Shown here: in pieces, positions 42,308 through 52,875 of the stretch | Layout of the letters: every line of letters starts with the position of its first letter | Numbering within the stretch: the stretch's first letter is position 1 | Origin: Bremia lactucae | Lineage: Eukaryota; Oomycota; Peronosporomycetes; Peronosporales; Peronosporaceae | Assembly: GCF_004359215.1 (NCBI RefSeq) | Contig: NC_090619.1 | Span: 6,962,519 to 7,026,518, forward strand | Direction: 5' to 3' | DNA length: 64,000 nt | Notes under the pieces: generated by a model | The model's database searches: none | Seen by the model: only the letters and a program-made list of their open reading frames with translations | What the model was told of the DNA's origin: nothing | Translations under genes and position numbers: made by a program

Positions 42308-42811
42308 TGAAACAGGGTGTTCCATTACATAAATATTATTTCCTATGAGAGGAATGATAAATATTATTTCCTATGAGAGTAAATAAATAAGGAAGTACAG
42401 AATTGTTATCTTTATTAATTTTGACTTAATAGTTTCAAAATTACCACATTTGGTAAAATTGACGCAATAAGACGTCAGTTCTCTTTATTGGTTGATTTAA
42501 GTTTGAATCAACCCCTCCAATCGTTGTAAGACACGATTGTGCGGTGCGCAAGAAGGCGCCACACATAGTTTATTATCAATATAATAAAGTAAGTAGTAGA
42601 TAGAAGATCGCTACGAAGGAACTTTATATATAAATACAATTTTATTTTTTTTACTTTTTTAAAGCCAAAGAATTATCCTTTGGTAGCTTAGAACACTTAG
42701 CTACCTGTAATCTTCCTGTACGTGAATTAACCATTCCACCCCTACCTTCACTGTAATTAGTGTAGGTTGACTAATACTGTTGTCTGTACTAGCAAAGGCT
42801 GCCCCGTTACA
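42308..42811 (+). repeat. family B LTR, plus orientation
   Basis: 504 bp, from TGAAACAGGGTGTTCCATTACA to GGCTGCCCCGTTACA. Followed at 42814 by TGGTAGCACTTCGTAGTCC, a primer-binding-type site. Same LTR at 44618-45121 in the duplicated copy. Confidence 0.85.
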
Positions 42812-42839
42812 ACTGGTAGCACTTCGTAGTCCGTTCAAC

Positions 42840-43349
42840 TGTCACGGGGCACCTTTCGCTTGTACTGATAAGTACTATTCAACCTTACATTATTACAGTG
42901 TAGATGAGGTGCCTCGAAACTTCACGTACACACGAGTAGAGAGAAAGGTCTGTATGAAGCTAAGGGTATTTAGCTAAAAGGTCAAGACTAAGTCTATAGA
43001 ATGCAGAAAAAGTAAAATCAATTTAGTATATTTAGTTACCTACGTAACGGTCTTCTATCTACTACTGAACTTATTATATTATTAACTAACTAAGTATGGC
43101 ACCTCCTTGCGCACCGCACAAATGTGTCTTTTAATGATCGGCAGGGTTGATTTAGACTTAAATCAACCAATCAATAGAGCTAATGTCTTATTGCATCAAT
43201 ATTACCAAATTTGGAATTATTGGAGCGATTTAAGTCAAATTAATAAAGAAAATAAATTTTGTACTTCTTTATTTATTTCCTCCTATAGGAAATACTAATT
43301 GTTAATCCTCTTGTAGGAAATAATGCTTTTGTAACGGGACAGCCCAGTG
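42840..43349 (-). repeat. family B LTR, minus orientation
   Basis: Reverse of LTR-B, from TGTCACGGGGCACC to GTAACGGGACAGCCC, only 28 bp after the plus-oriented LTR. Beside it 43350-43412 repeats the candidate asORF head at 30218-30290. Duplicated at 45150-45659. Confidence 0.82.
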
Positions 43350-43429
43350 TAGCTGTTGGTAATGCAAATTTTCAGTAGTCGTTAATGCGTCTACTGTGGG
43401 AAATAAGTCACCTCCTCCTTAGACTTGCC

Positions 43430-44160
43430 GTTGCTGTCAGCTTGCAGGTGTCCGGCCTTGCCGCAGTCATAGCGGGTGCGGGTGTGTGTTTTTTTCGTTT
43501 CGCGTCGACGTGTGCAGCGACAACTTCAAGTCCGACTGCACCGCTGTCGAGCTTAATTGGCTGCGCAAGTGCGCCAGCTCTTCGGCATGGCGCTGGTAGA
43601 CGACACGCGTTGGGTCGTGCTTGGCGCGCATGACGTATAAGCTCAGGCGACGCGTGGTGGACTATGTTATCTTCGAGCGTCGCTGACAGCCACCATGTAG
43701 AGTGCAATGCGCAGTCCATGTACTTTTGGCGTCCTCCTTTTTATGAATAACTTCATGGTCTTGCTTGCCGTGATCGTCGTCTTGAACGTTGCGAGCAGTT
43801 GGACATCATGCGTCGGCTCTGACTCCACCACGTATCAACTTGGCTGTGGAAGTACCGTTCAGCTGTGCCGCTGAGGTGGTGCCCAAGCAAGTCGACCTTA
43901 ATGTCTTACTCCACGTACAGCCTCATCAAGACTTGGCCAAGTTAACGGCGCGCAAGAACGTGCGGCCCCAATCGAAGTAGCCGGACCCTGGGTCCCTTGT
44001 AAAACTCAGTCCCATCAAACTTCCGAAACGAAAGCTCTCGCTGGCTCGCGTTCGGTATCTCAAAGAACGATGTCGTCGTAGAAGCTTGGGCTGCGGAGTC
44101 GCTACTGCTGCCAGGCGCCGCGGCGCCAGTGGAAACGCGACCTTTCCACCCTGTCTATCC
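43430..44160 (-). pseudogene. retroelement Gag pseudogene, 3' part (copy 1)
   Basis: Minus-strand pieces SFRFGSLMGLSFTRDPGSGY then [55 protein letters not shown] and VMRAKHDPTRVVYQRHAEEL. They end in a degraded zinc knuckle YDCGKAGHLQADSNG. This is a Gag distinct from those of A4 and C1. Stops and frameshifts are frequent. The piece starts at the N at 44162 only because of the duplication; the fuller copy is at 45740-46680. Confidence 0.6.
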
Positions 44161-44165
44161 GNGTA

Positions 44166-46474
44166 GCAGCTCCCTAATAATATTATCAGTATTTCCATGC
44201 ATGGTTGTGTTGCAGTTTAATGACAGTTCAGATCATTGGCTGATATGAACCTTTTAATCAACCTGCCAATCGCTGCTAGACGCGCGAATAGGCAGTGAAT
44301 AATGAGACGCAACATACTTAGGTCATATGAGATAGCAATACGCTGGAACTTAACTTTGTCAATATATTATTATTGTCTCCTAAATAAATTTCGTAAATTA
44401 ATCTTCCTAAGTATTGACCTTAAGTTGCTTAGAACTGTTAGCAACTATAAATTTACCTCTGCTCGATGTTTAGGAGAAATATTCGGAGGCACCTTTACTT
44501 CACTGTTAATAGTGTAGGTTAGCTAGTACTGGGGCAGTATAATGGAAACATGTCTCGTTAAATCTGGCAGCACTTCGTGGTCCATTGAACGACCACGCAC
44601 GTACCATCCAACATCGATGAAACAGGGTGTTCCATTACATAAATATTATTTCCTATGAGAGGAATGATAAATATTATTTCCTATGAGAGTAAATAAATAA
44701 GGAAGTACAGAATTGTTATCTTTATTAATTTTGACTTAATAGTTTCAAAATTACCACATTTGGTAAAATTGACGCAATAAGACGTCAGTTCTCTTTATTG
44801 GTTGATTTAAGTTTGAATCAACCCCTCCAATCGTTGTAAGACACGATTGTGCGGTGCGCAAGAAGGCGCCACACATAGTTTATTATCAATATAATAAAGT
44901 AAGTAGTAGATAGAAGATCGCTACGAAGGAACTTTATATATAAATACAATTTTATTTTTTTTACTTTTTTAAAGCCAAAGAATTATCCTTTGGTAGCTTA
45001 GAACACTTAGCTACCTGTAATCTTCCTGTACGTGAATTAACCATTCCACCCCTACCTTCACTGTAATTAGTGTAGGTTGACTAATACTGTTGTCTGTACT
45101 AGCAAAGGCTGCCCCGTTACAACTGGTAGCACTTCGTAGTCCGTTCAACTGTCACGGGGCACCTTTCGCTTGTACTGATAAGTACTATTCAACCTTACAT
45201 TATTACAGTGTAGATGAGGTGCCTCGAAACTTCACGTACACACGAGTAGAGAGAAAGGTCTGTATGAAGCTAAGGGTATTTAGCTAAAAGGTCAAGACTA
45301 AGTCTATAGAATGCAGAAAAAGTAAAATCAATTTAGTATATTTAGTTACCTACGTAACGGTCTTCTATCTACTACTGAACTTATTATATTATTAACTAAC
45401 TAAGTATGGCACCTCCTTGCGCACCGCACAAATGTGTCTTTTAATGATCGGCAGGGTTGATTTAGACTTAAATCAACCAATCAATAGAGCTAATGTCTTA
45501 TTGCATCAATATTACCAAATTTGGAATTATTGGAGCGATTTAAGTCAAATTAATAAAGAAAATAAATTTTGTACTTCTTTATTTATTTCCTCCTATAGGA
45601 AATACTAATTGTTAATCCTCTTGTAGGAAATAATGCTTTTGTAACGGGACAGCCCAGTGTAGCTGTTGGTAATGCAAATTTTCAGTAGTCGTTAATGCGT
45701 CTACTGTGGGAAATAAGTCACCTCCTCCTTAGACTTGCCGTTGCTGTCAGCTTGCAGGTGTCCGGCCTTGCCGCAGTCATAGCGGGTGCGGGTGTGTGTT
45801 TTTTTCGTTTCGCGTCGACGTGTGCAGCGACAACTTCAAGTCCGACTGCACCGCTGTCGAGCTTAATTGGCTGCGCAAGTGCGCCAGCTCTTCGGCATGG
45901 CGCTGGTAGACGACACGCGTTGGGTCGTGCTTGGCGCGCATGACGTATAAGCTCAGGCGACGCGTGGTGGACTATGTTATCTTCGAGCGTCGCTGACAGC
46001 CACCATGTAGAGTGCAATGCGCAGTCCATGTACTTTTGGCGTCCTCCTTTTTATGAATAACTTCATGGTCTTGCTTGCCGTGATCGTCGTCTTGAACGTT
46101 GCGAGCAGTTGGACATCATGCGTCGGCTCTGACTCCACCACGTATCAACTTGGCTGTGGAAGTACCGTTCAGCTGTGCCGCTGAGGTGGTGCCCAAGCAA
46201 GTCGACCTTAATGTCTTACTCCACGTACAGCCTCATCAAGACTTGGCCAAGTTAACGGCGCGCAAGAACGTGCGGCCCCAATCGAAGTAGCCGGACCCTG
46301 GGTCCCTTGTAAAACTCAGTCCCATCAAACTTCCGAAACGAAAGCTCTCGCTGGCTCGCGTTCGGTATCTCAAAGAACGATGTCGTCGTAGAAGCTTGGG
46401 CTGCGGAGTCGCTACTGCTGCCAGGCGCCGCGGCGCCAGTGGAAACGCGACCTTTCCACCCTGTCTATCCGTGT
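44166..46474. repeat. 2,310-bp tandem duplication, copy 2
   Basis: Copy of 41856-44164. Contains LTR-B pairs at 44618-45121 (plus) and 45150-45659 (minus). It runs on into unique sequence after 46474. Confidence 0.92.
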
Positions 46475-46680
46475 GGTGCCGCAACAACGCAAACATTGGC
46501 TTTTCAAAGTCAGACACGCGCGTGCACGGCGGCTTTGCGGCTTACTTCTGCTCGGGCGAGTCCCTTAGCGGGTCGATTGTTGTAGACCGTGCGCCCATGT
46601 TCGCACTTAGTGTCAATGCAAAGATTCCGCTCTCGACAGCGCACAGCATTCTCCCATTATCATCTCGCTAGCGCTACCCG
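45740..46680 (-). pseudogene. retroelement Gag pseudogene (copy 2, longer)
   Basis: Same Gag as 43430-44160, with about 200 bp more at its 5' side (46680-46480, including SSDSAAQASTTTSFFEIPNA upstream of the core). It reads toward the minus-oriented LTR-B. Not assigned to Ty1 or Ty3 with certainty. Confidence 0.6.
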
Positions 46681-47478
46681 ACCTTTATATTTGCAATAGG
46701 ATCGGTGAGAGCGGCAAGGCAGCGAGAATCTTGTCGTCGATCGCGGTGCTCCTTTCGCGGGCTGGCGAGTCTTGAACGACTGTGAAGGCACGTGCTGGTT
46801 AAGCAACGCGAAACGGCGAGCTGGCGGGGCCCTTTTGTGACCCTCGAAGCTTGCAATGCTTCGGGGGCTAATGCACATCAGCTAGACGGAGAGCGACAGA
46901 CAATGACGCAATGGAGGGTCAAGTTTGAAAAAGCAAAGAATATTGAACAGAAGGCGCACTCGAGGAGGAGTGTTGAAAGTTAAAAAAGTTGAAGAAGTAC
47001 ATGTGCTTTTGGTGTCACACGAGGACACGTGAAATGAGACTTGCGCCGGCCGTTATTAATTTACGCCGAGTCTTTGCATGTCGTTATATGTATGGGTTTA
47101 ATTAGCAGCTAACCATTTTGAAGCGATTGGAACGAAAAAGTGATAGGAGACATAGCAGCTAGTTGTCAGATAGGCAGAAAGCTTAGACATATAACACATA
47201 ATCAAATCGTTCAACTATACGCAACACGCCCTGATTTGCAGTTGCTCCTTGCCCCTGCGAGACGGTATGCTCATCTTCCGTCTATCTGTCACCTGCAACA
47301 CACCAAAATATACAAAGACAATTCTGAAAGAAACGGCAGTTTCTTGATGGCTTGGGACCTGGCGGTATTTCAGCCTGTAAAACACCATTTACCAACACCT
47401 TCAAGCTCATTGGTGAAGGAGGCATGGGAAACAGATCGGACTGATGAAGTCAGCTTTGTCGTATAAAGCGTCGTATGC
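46681..47478. other. unassigned DNA upstream of an LTR
   Basis: Short frames on both strands. A 108-codon plus frame at 47140-47466 lacks any recognised family. Probably decayed element flank. Confidence 0.3.
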
Positions 47479-47905
47479 TGTAGCGGAGTTTCCACGCTCA
47501 TAAAGTCAGAGGAAGACTTTTATATTCAGAGGGTCTCTTAGTTCTATAGAACTAATGGGCTTAACAACTCAGGGAGTCGTACAAGCTATTAGAGCTTAAT
47601 GAATCCTAGTTCAAGAGAATCAGGGGTTCATAGAACCAATTGGTAACTAGTGCCCAAGAGCATATACCTTAGAAAGTCTTATATCTCTTACAGATCAATG
47701 CGCAAGCCTTAGGAAGGCACTTAACGCTTTAAGTCTAAAAGGGGAACTGCACTTTAGTCGACTATTTAATCTAAATCCTTACCCTAGCTAAACAAAATAA
47801 ATTTCGACTGCCAGATTTATATGTGTCGGCGACCGCATTTGTTACCCTTAATAAATGGGGATTTAAGTAATTAACTTTTTAGAATAAAAGGGTATGTTAC
47901 CGAAA
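47479..47905 (-). repeat. family C LTR, solo, truncated
   Basis: Starts TGTAGCGGAGTTTCC, contains AGTCAGAGGAAGACTTTTAT and GCCAGATTTATATGTGTCGGC, and ends near AAGGGTATGTTACCG without the terminal GGGGCACA part. It lies about 150 bp before the eIF5B start codon. No internal element sequence is attached. Confidence 0.8.
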
Positions 47906-48013
47906 TTGCGATATTATACTCTTAGTGACCGGCAATTGCACGAAAATTTATTTTAAGATTGGCCGAGTAATTTCTGTCAATCATATGTGGATAGTGATCG
48001 GGTAAAACATCGG

Positions 48014-48030
48014 CATCCATTGATTCAAAA
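48014..48030 (+). promoter_or_regulatory. candidate core promoter of eIF5B
   Basis: CATCCATTGATTCAAAA, 27 bp before the ATG, weakly resembles the oomycete initiator plus flanking region. Confidence 0.25.
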
Positions 48031-48056
48031 ACACAGAAAACAATCAAAAAGCCGAG

Positions 48057-50960
48057 ATGGCGCCGAAGAAGGGAAGGAAAAGCGCCAACAAGAGCGCAAC
48101 TGTTGCTGCTGACAATATTGACGATCTTTTGAACGAAATCAACTTCTCCGAGACTGCAACTACGCAGCAGAAGCAGTTTGATCAAGTGACGAGTAAGGTT
48201 GAAGAAAGTCACGAGAAAAGATCGGGCGTGGATGCCGCCGCCGCCGCCTACTTAGCAACTTTGGGCGTGGCCCCTTCCCCCGGAGGTGAAAAGAAAGATG
48301 ACAAGAAGAAGAAAAAGAAAGGAAAGAAAAAGCCCAGTGCTGACGCGAAGAGGGACGACGACAAGAAGCCCACGTCGGCTGCAGCAAAGGCCGTGATGGA
48401 GCGCCAGGCAGTTATGAAAGCTGAGCAAGAGCGTCTTGAAAGGGAACGTATAGAACAGGAGCGAATCGATCAGGAGGAGGAGGCAAAGCGCTTGGCTGAG
48501 ATTGAGCGTGAAGAGGAGATACGTCGCAAGAAAAAGGAAGCGCGAGCTGCCAAGATCGAGCGTCAGAAAAAGGAAGGCACGTACATGACCAAGGCTCAAA
48601 AGCAGAAAGCAGCCAAAGCTCAAGCTGCTCTTGAGACCATGCAGCAGGTTGGTTTGGTGCCTGAAGCTGGGGATAAGAAGAAGGTTTTGTACTCGAATAA
48701 CAATAAAAAGAGCTCGAACAAGAACAAGAAGGAGTTTAAGGAGGAGGAGGTAGAGGATAAAGAACAATCTGTTTTGACAGAGGAAAAGGAAGAAGTGTTG
48801 GTTGAAAATGCTGCTGAGACGCTCGAGGAGGTTGTAGCTCCCGACGCATGGGACGACGAAGACTGGGAGACTAGCAAAGTTGTGGCATCGTTGGAGGACA
48901 AACTCCAAGTATACAAGGACGAGACTGCCGCTGCCGCGTGCGACAGTGAAGGAGACGAAGATCTATTGGTACTTGAAGAGAAGAAGAAGCAGGACTACTT
49001 GCGGTTGCAAGGCATTGCGCTCAAAAAGCGACTAGAAGAGCAGGCAGAACAAATGCGTCAGGACGATCACGAAGAACGACAGCGTTCGAAAGCAAAGGTC
49101 GAGGCTGAGCGTAAGAAAAAGGAAGCGGCCGAGCGTCGTCGCCAGCGCGAGGCCGCAGTGCGCGCTAAGGTGTCATTAGATGATCTGCGCTCCCCTATCT
49201 GCTGCATCATGGGTCATGTCGACACTGGTAAGACAAAGCTTCTTGACAATATTCGCCGGACCAAGGTTCAGGACGCGGAAGCTGGTGGTATTACCCAACA
49301 GATTGGGGCTACCTTTTTTCCTGTTGATGCGATTAAACAAAAGACGGCTCGACTTGCCGAGACAATGAAGCTTGAGTATCGTTTACCTGGTCTGCTTGTG
49401 ATCGATACACCTGGTCACGAGTCGTTTACAAATTTGCGGTCTCGCGGTTCGTCGCTGTGCGATATTGCTATACTGGTGGTGGATATTATGCACGGTCTGG
49501 AGCCACAGACTTTGGAATCACTGCGCTTGCTGCGACAGAAGAAGGCCCCTTTCGTTGTGGCACTAAATAAAATCGATCGATGTTACGGTTGGAAAACGAT
49601 GCTTGATATGCCTGTTCAGGAAGCACTCAAGCACCAGAATGAGCACGTCATTCGCGAGTTTGAAGACCGCATGAAGTCAATTATCGTGGAGTTTGCCGAG
49701 CAAAAGCTAAATGCTGAGGTGTATTGGCGCAATAAGGATTTGGCTCACACGGTCTCTCTTATACCTACCAGTGCTATCTCTGGCGAAGGTGTGTCAGACC
49801 TCTTGATGATGCTGACGCGCTTAACGCAGGAGCGTATGGTCAAATCGCTTGCATTTGTAGATATTCTACAGTGTACTGTGCTTGAAGTGAAGGTAATTGA
49901 AGGCTTAGGTACCACAATTGATACGATATTAGTGAACGGCACTCTAGAAGAAGGTGCAACGATCGTAGTGTGCACATTAGATGGCCCAGTGGTGACAACG
50001 ATTCGTTCATTGCTTACTCCGCATCCCATGAAGGAAATTCGCGTAAAAGGCGAGTACATTCATCACCAGAAGATAAAGGCTGCAATGGGCGTCAAAATTT
50101 GCGCACAGGGTCTTGAAAAAGCCGTAGCGGGCACTCAAATTCATGTGGTTGGCCCTGATGACGACATCGAAGAGCTTAAGGATTCAGTAATGTCGGACCT
50201 AACAAGCATTTTAGACTCAGTAAAATCTGCTCGCCGTGGCGTTATGGTTCAAGCCTCCACGTTAGGTGCTCTGGAGGCTCTGCTAGAATTTCTCCGTACG
50301 TGTGATCCGCCCATTCCGGTCTCTTGCGTGAACATTGGTCCGGTGCACAAGAAGGACGTCATGCGAGCGTCCGTGCAGCTGGAGCACCAGCCCGAATTTG
50401 CCACTATTCTTGCGTTTGATGTTAAGGTTCACAGTGACGCCACTGAGCTAGCAACAGAACTTGGTGTGCGCATTTTCACTGCCGACATCATTTACCACCT
50501 GTTCGACCAGTTCACGGCATACATGGACAACTTCCGCTCCGCCCGTCGAGAGGAATTTGCGGAGGTGGCTGTATTCCCGTGTGTGCTGAAAATACTTCCC
50601 AATTGTATCTTCAATAAAAAAGACCCCATTATCCTCGGCGTTGATGTTGAGGAGGGCATCGTTAAAGTGGGTACGCCTCTCGTGGTCCCATCTGCAGGCG
50701 GCTTGCTTGTCGGCAAGGTAGGCTCCATCGAGCGCGAGCACAAGGAGGTGGACCGCGCCAAGAAGGGTGCTTCTGTGGCCGTGCGAATTGATAACGAAAG
50801 CAGTGTTATGTATGGCCGGCATTTCGACCATAAAAATCAACTTGTGTCGCGCCTGACCCGCGAAAGCATTGACGCGCTTAAAGAGAACTTTCGGGACGAT
50901 CTGCAAAAAGAGGACTGGCAGCTTGTCATTAAGCTTAAAAAGGTGTTTGATATTATATAG
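48057..50960 (+). CDS. translation initiation factor eIF5B
   Basis: A complete intron-free gene of 967 codons (yeast eIF5B is about 1,000 residues, human about 1,220). The N-terminal 370 residues are Lys/Glu-rich and low complexity, with KKKKKGKKK and long charged helices. The GTPase domain follows: G1 GHVDTGKT at about 386-393, G2 GGITQQIG at about 410-417, G3 DTPGHE at about 450-455, G4 NKID at about 504-507, and a G5-type SAISGEG. The rest has the barrel domains and C-terminal domain IV, ending LVIKLKKVFDII. It joins ribosomal subunits in the cytosol at the end of initiation, binding GTP, the 60S subunit and eIF1A. Its 3' end lies 61 bp from the convergent FYVE gene. A truncated LTR sits 150 bp upstream. 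Confidence 0.97.
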   Translation: MAPKKGRKSANKSATVAADNIDDLLNEINFSETATTQQKQFDQVTSKVEESHEKRSGVDAAAAAYLATLGVAPSPGGEKKDDKKKKKKGKKKPSADAKRDDDKKPTSAAAKAVMERQAVMKAEQERLERERIEQERIDQEEEAKRLAEIEREEEIRRKKKEARAAKIERQKKEGTYMTKAQKQKAAKAQAALETMQQVGLVPEAGDKKKVLYSNNNKKSSNKNKKEFKEEEVEDKEQSVLTEEKEEVLVENAAETLEEVVAPDAWDDEDWETSKVVASLEDKLQVYKDETAAAACDSEGDEDLLVLEEKKKQDYLRLQGIALKKRLEEQAEQMRQDDHEERQRSKAKVEAERKKKEAAERRRQREAAVRAKVSLDDLRSPICCIMGHVDTGKTKLLDNIRRTKVQDAEAGGITQQIGATFFPVDAIKQKTARLAETMKLEYRLPGLLVIDTPGHESFTNLRSRGSSLCDIAILVVDIMHGLEPQTLESLRLLRQKKAPFVVALNKIDRCYGWKTMLDMPVQEALKHQNEHVIREFEDRMKSIIVEFAEQKLNAEVYWRNKDLAHTVSLIPTSAISGEGVSDLLMMLTRLTQERMVKSLAFVDILQCTVLEVKVIEGLGTTIDTILVNGTLEEGATIVVCTLDGPVVTTIRSLLTPHPMKEIRVKGEYIHHQKIKAAMGVKICAQGLEKAVAGTQIHVVGPDDDIEELKDSVMSDLTSILDSVKSARRGVMVQASTLGALEALLEFLRTCDPPIPVSCVNIGPVHKKDVMRASVQLEHQPEFATILAFDVKVHSDATELATELGVRIFTADIIYHLFDQFTAYMDNFRSARREEFAEVAVFPCVLKILPNCIFNKKDPIILGVDVEEGIVKVGTPLVVPSAGGLLVGKVGSIEREHKEVDRAKKGASVAVRIDNESSVMYGRHFDHKNQLVSRLTRESIDALKENFRDDLQKEDWQLVIKLKKVFDII

Positions 50961-51021
50961 AGTATTGCTAGATCCATAGAAATTTTTATTGCATAACGAT
51001 CGACACTCGAGGTTGCATAGC

Positions 51022-52875
51022 TCAGTTCAAAACGTCATAAATTCGAACTGTCGGACGCTGCAGAGGCACTGTCGCCGCAGTGCCTACTTTTTGTTGCTCC
51101 ATCTGCAATCGACTGGCGCTGAGCATACATCGCAAGAGATCTTCTTGTTCAGCAAGGCACTGGGTAATGGAGCGAGACGAAGGAAAACGATTATTTATTG
51201 ACTCATGACTTCTACGGCTGCTAGGGCCACTCGAGCAAAGAAGCAAATCGTCGTCATTCCGTCGCTTACCAAAGGTAACCCGCGACATTTGTTGCAATTC
51301 TGACGCTGGCGTCATGTCTGTGGTGTCAATCACTTCAGAGACTTCCTCCGTCTCCTCAGTGGCTAGTGACTTAAATTGCTTACGTGAAGGATGCTTCCGA
51401 CTCAATGAATAACGGCCAGACATTGAAAGCTTGTTACGCAGCTTGGACTTTGAGCTTCGAGGCTTCTCATCGAGAATGGCCACGTTATCATCAATGACAT
51501 CCAAAGTCGCGACAAACGGCATATCATCCTCCCCAACGGTATTCTCGGACATTGAGGTAGTCCACGACGACTGTGATGAAGACAATGAACTGGTAAGCCT
51601 CGATCTGCCTGATGCATTAAGTGACGCCTTGCTGGCGTTATCAGAATCGGTTTCGGACCAATCAGATTCTGAAGCGATGTCATCCCACCACTCTTGACGT
51701 GAGCGGCTCTCATACCTAACATTCTTGGCTGCTTTATCTACCATGAGATTGCTGAGGGTGCAGGCATCACTGAAGTCTGTTAAATACGAAATGTCAGCTA
51801 GCGCAAGCTTAGCAACCTGCGCTGTATCGCTTTCTCGACACACGTCTGATAAGCAGGCTTTACAAAAACGAGATTTGACAACCTGGAAAATTCGCGACTT
51901 GGACACGTCATGCTGGTCCCGCGGAACGTTGCGTATTATCACGCAATGACGGCAGAAAATGTCTCCGCAAAGCCGACAGTGGTAACGGTGCCGAGTGGCA
52001 ACATTAAAAGAAAGCTGACAACTCGTACAAGTCTTCCGGGATTTGTTGGGCGCCCAATCTATCTTACATATCATACCTTGCTTCAAAATATGCTTGGAGT
52101 CGACAAATAGGGCCATGTCATTGTAAATGCGCATAATTTTTTTATAATTCTTGGCACTCATCGACAGCCCAGCAAAATCATTCTCGCTTATGATAAAAAG
52201 CTGCATTGCATCAGAAGCAAACTCGGCCGAACGAACAATCGATATACTTTGTGTCGCGACACGCCTCACTCTCAAGCTGCGGTAAAGGTTCGGGCACTCT
52301 TCTATCTCCACCGGCAATGTCACACGCACGCCCAAATTGCGACCTAGTTTATCTTTCGTGTAGGTCAAGTATTCAAGAAAGCACGTGTCACGTTTGTGGC
52401 CAAAGGACATCGATTGGAGACACGTCCATTTAAGCCCCAGATAGTCGTGCGGCTTTCCAGAATCTCTTGTGTGAATGTTTTTTAGTACGACTGCATCAAC
52501 CGCGTAGCCGTACATGAGTTGGTTCCACTCAAAAAGCTCCTGTGATGTCTCGGCGTAGTGGAAACTCATAAAATTGCGATAATTACCTGGAATGCACCCA
52601 TACAGACGAAACTCACTGTGCGCTAGCCCTTCAGGCGTATTTTCTCGAATGGCTGTAAGAGGGCCGTCATTGCCGACAGCTATCCACGGAGCGCTGTAGG
52701 TTGGGTTGGGACCTTTTGCCTCGTGACGTTCATACTCAACAAGAGCGTTTTTGACGATTGTCTTGACTTGCCTCTCGTAGTCCAAAATCTGAATTTGCGT
52801 GAGCTTGACTTCTGGGAAATAACCATCGGGAAGTGGAAATGTCTTTAAGGGATTCCTGCTAATATAGGATACCAC
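51022..52875 (-). CDS. FYVE-type zinc finger protein with START-like N-terminus
   Basis: 617 codons, no intron. Residues 1-270 resemble the START-like lipid-binding region common in oomycete FYVE proteins (PLPDGYFPEVKL, then DYLGLKWTCLQSMSFGHKRD). The finger lies at about 283-341: CTSCQLSF, RHRYHCRLCGDIFCRHC and FCKACLSD give eight Cys/His ligands. The classic R(R/K)HHCR motif is RHRYHCR here and the WxxD signature is weak (KIDWAPNK), so phosphatidylinositol-3-phosphate binding is likely but not certain. The C-terminal about 270 residues are Ser-rich and acidic, likely disordered, with a short coiled or amphipathic end. It is convergent with eIF5B and divergent from its paralogue at 54704. 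Expected at endosomal membranes by family. Confidence 0.9.
   Translation of the reverse strand: MVSYISRNPLKTFPLPDGYFPEVKLTQIQILDYERQVKTIVKNALVEYERHEAKGPNPTYSAPWIAVGNDGPLTAIRENTPEGLAHSEFRLYGCIPGNYRNFMSFHYAETSQELFEWNQLMYGYAVDAVVLKNIHTRDSGKPHDYLGLKWTCLQSMSFGHKRDTCFLEYLTYTKDKLGRNLGVRVTLPVEIEECPNLYRSLRVRRVATQSISIVRSAEFASDAMQLFIISENDFAGLSMSAKNYKKIMRIYNDMALFVDSKHILKQGMICKIDWAPNKSRKTCTSCQLSFNVATRHRYHCRLCGDIFCRHCVIIRNVPRDQHDVSKSRIFQVVKSRFCKACLSDVCRESDTAQVAKLALADISYLTDFSDACTLSNLMVDKAAKNVRYESRSRQEWWDDIASESDWSETDSDNASKASLNASGRSRLTSSLSSSQSSWTTSMSENTVGEDDMPFVATLDVIDDNVAILDEKPRSSKSKLRNKLSMSGRYSLSRKHPSRKQFKSLATEETEEVSEVIDTTDMTPASELQQMSRVTFGKRRNDDDLLLCSSGPSSRRSHESINNRFPSSRSITQCLAEQEDLLRCMLSASRLQMEQQKVGTAATVPLQRPTVRIYDVLN

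Larger units (their letters stand above)
41856..44164. repeat. 2,310-bp tandem duplication, copy 1
   Basis: Bases 41856-44164 recur at 44166-46474 with an offset of exactly 2,310. No difference was noticed except the N at 44162 (T in copy 2). All open frames recur identically. The N at the join points to an assembly origin. Confidence 0.92.

Noticed and set aside
47140..47466. 108-codon plus frame as a host gene
   Set aside because: Composition is ordinary but no domain, promoter or homologous copy was seen, and it runs up to an LTR.
48252..48908. 218-codon minus frame opposite the start of eIF5B
   Set aside because: Leu/Phe/Ser-rich shadow of the Lys/Glu-rich plus-strand coding sequence, with no independent support.
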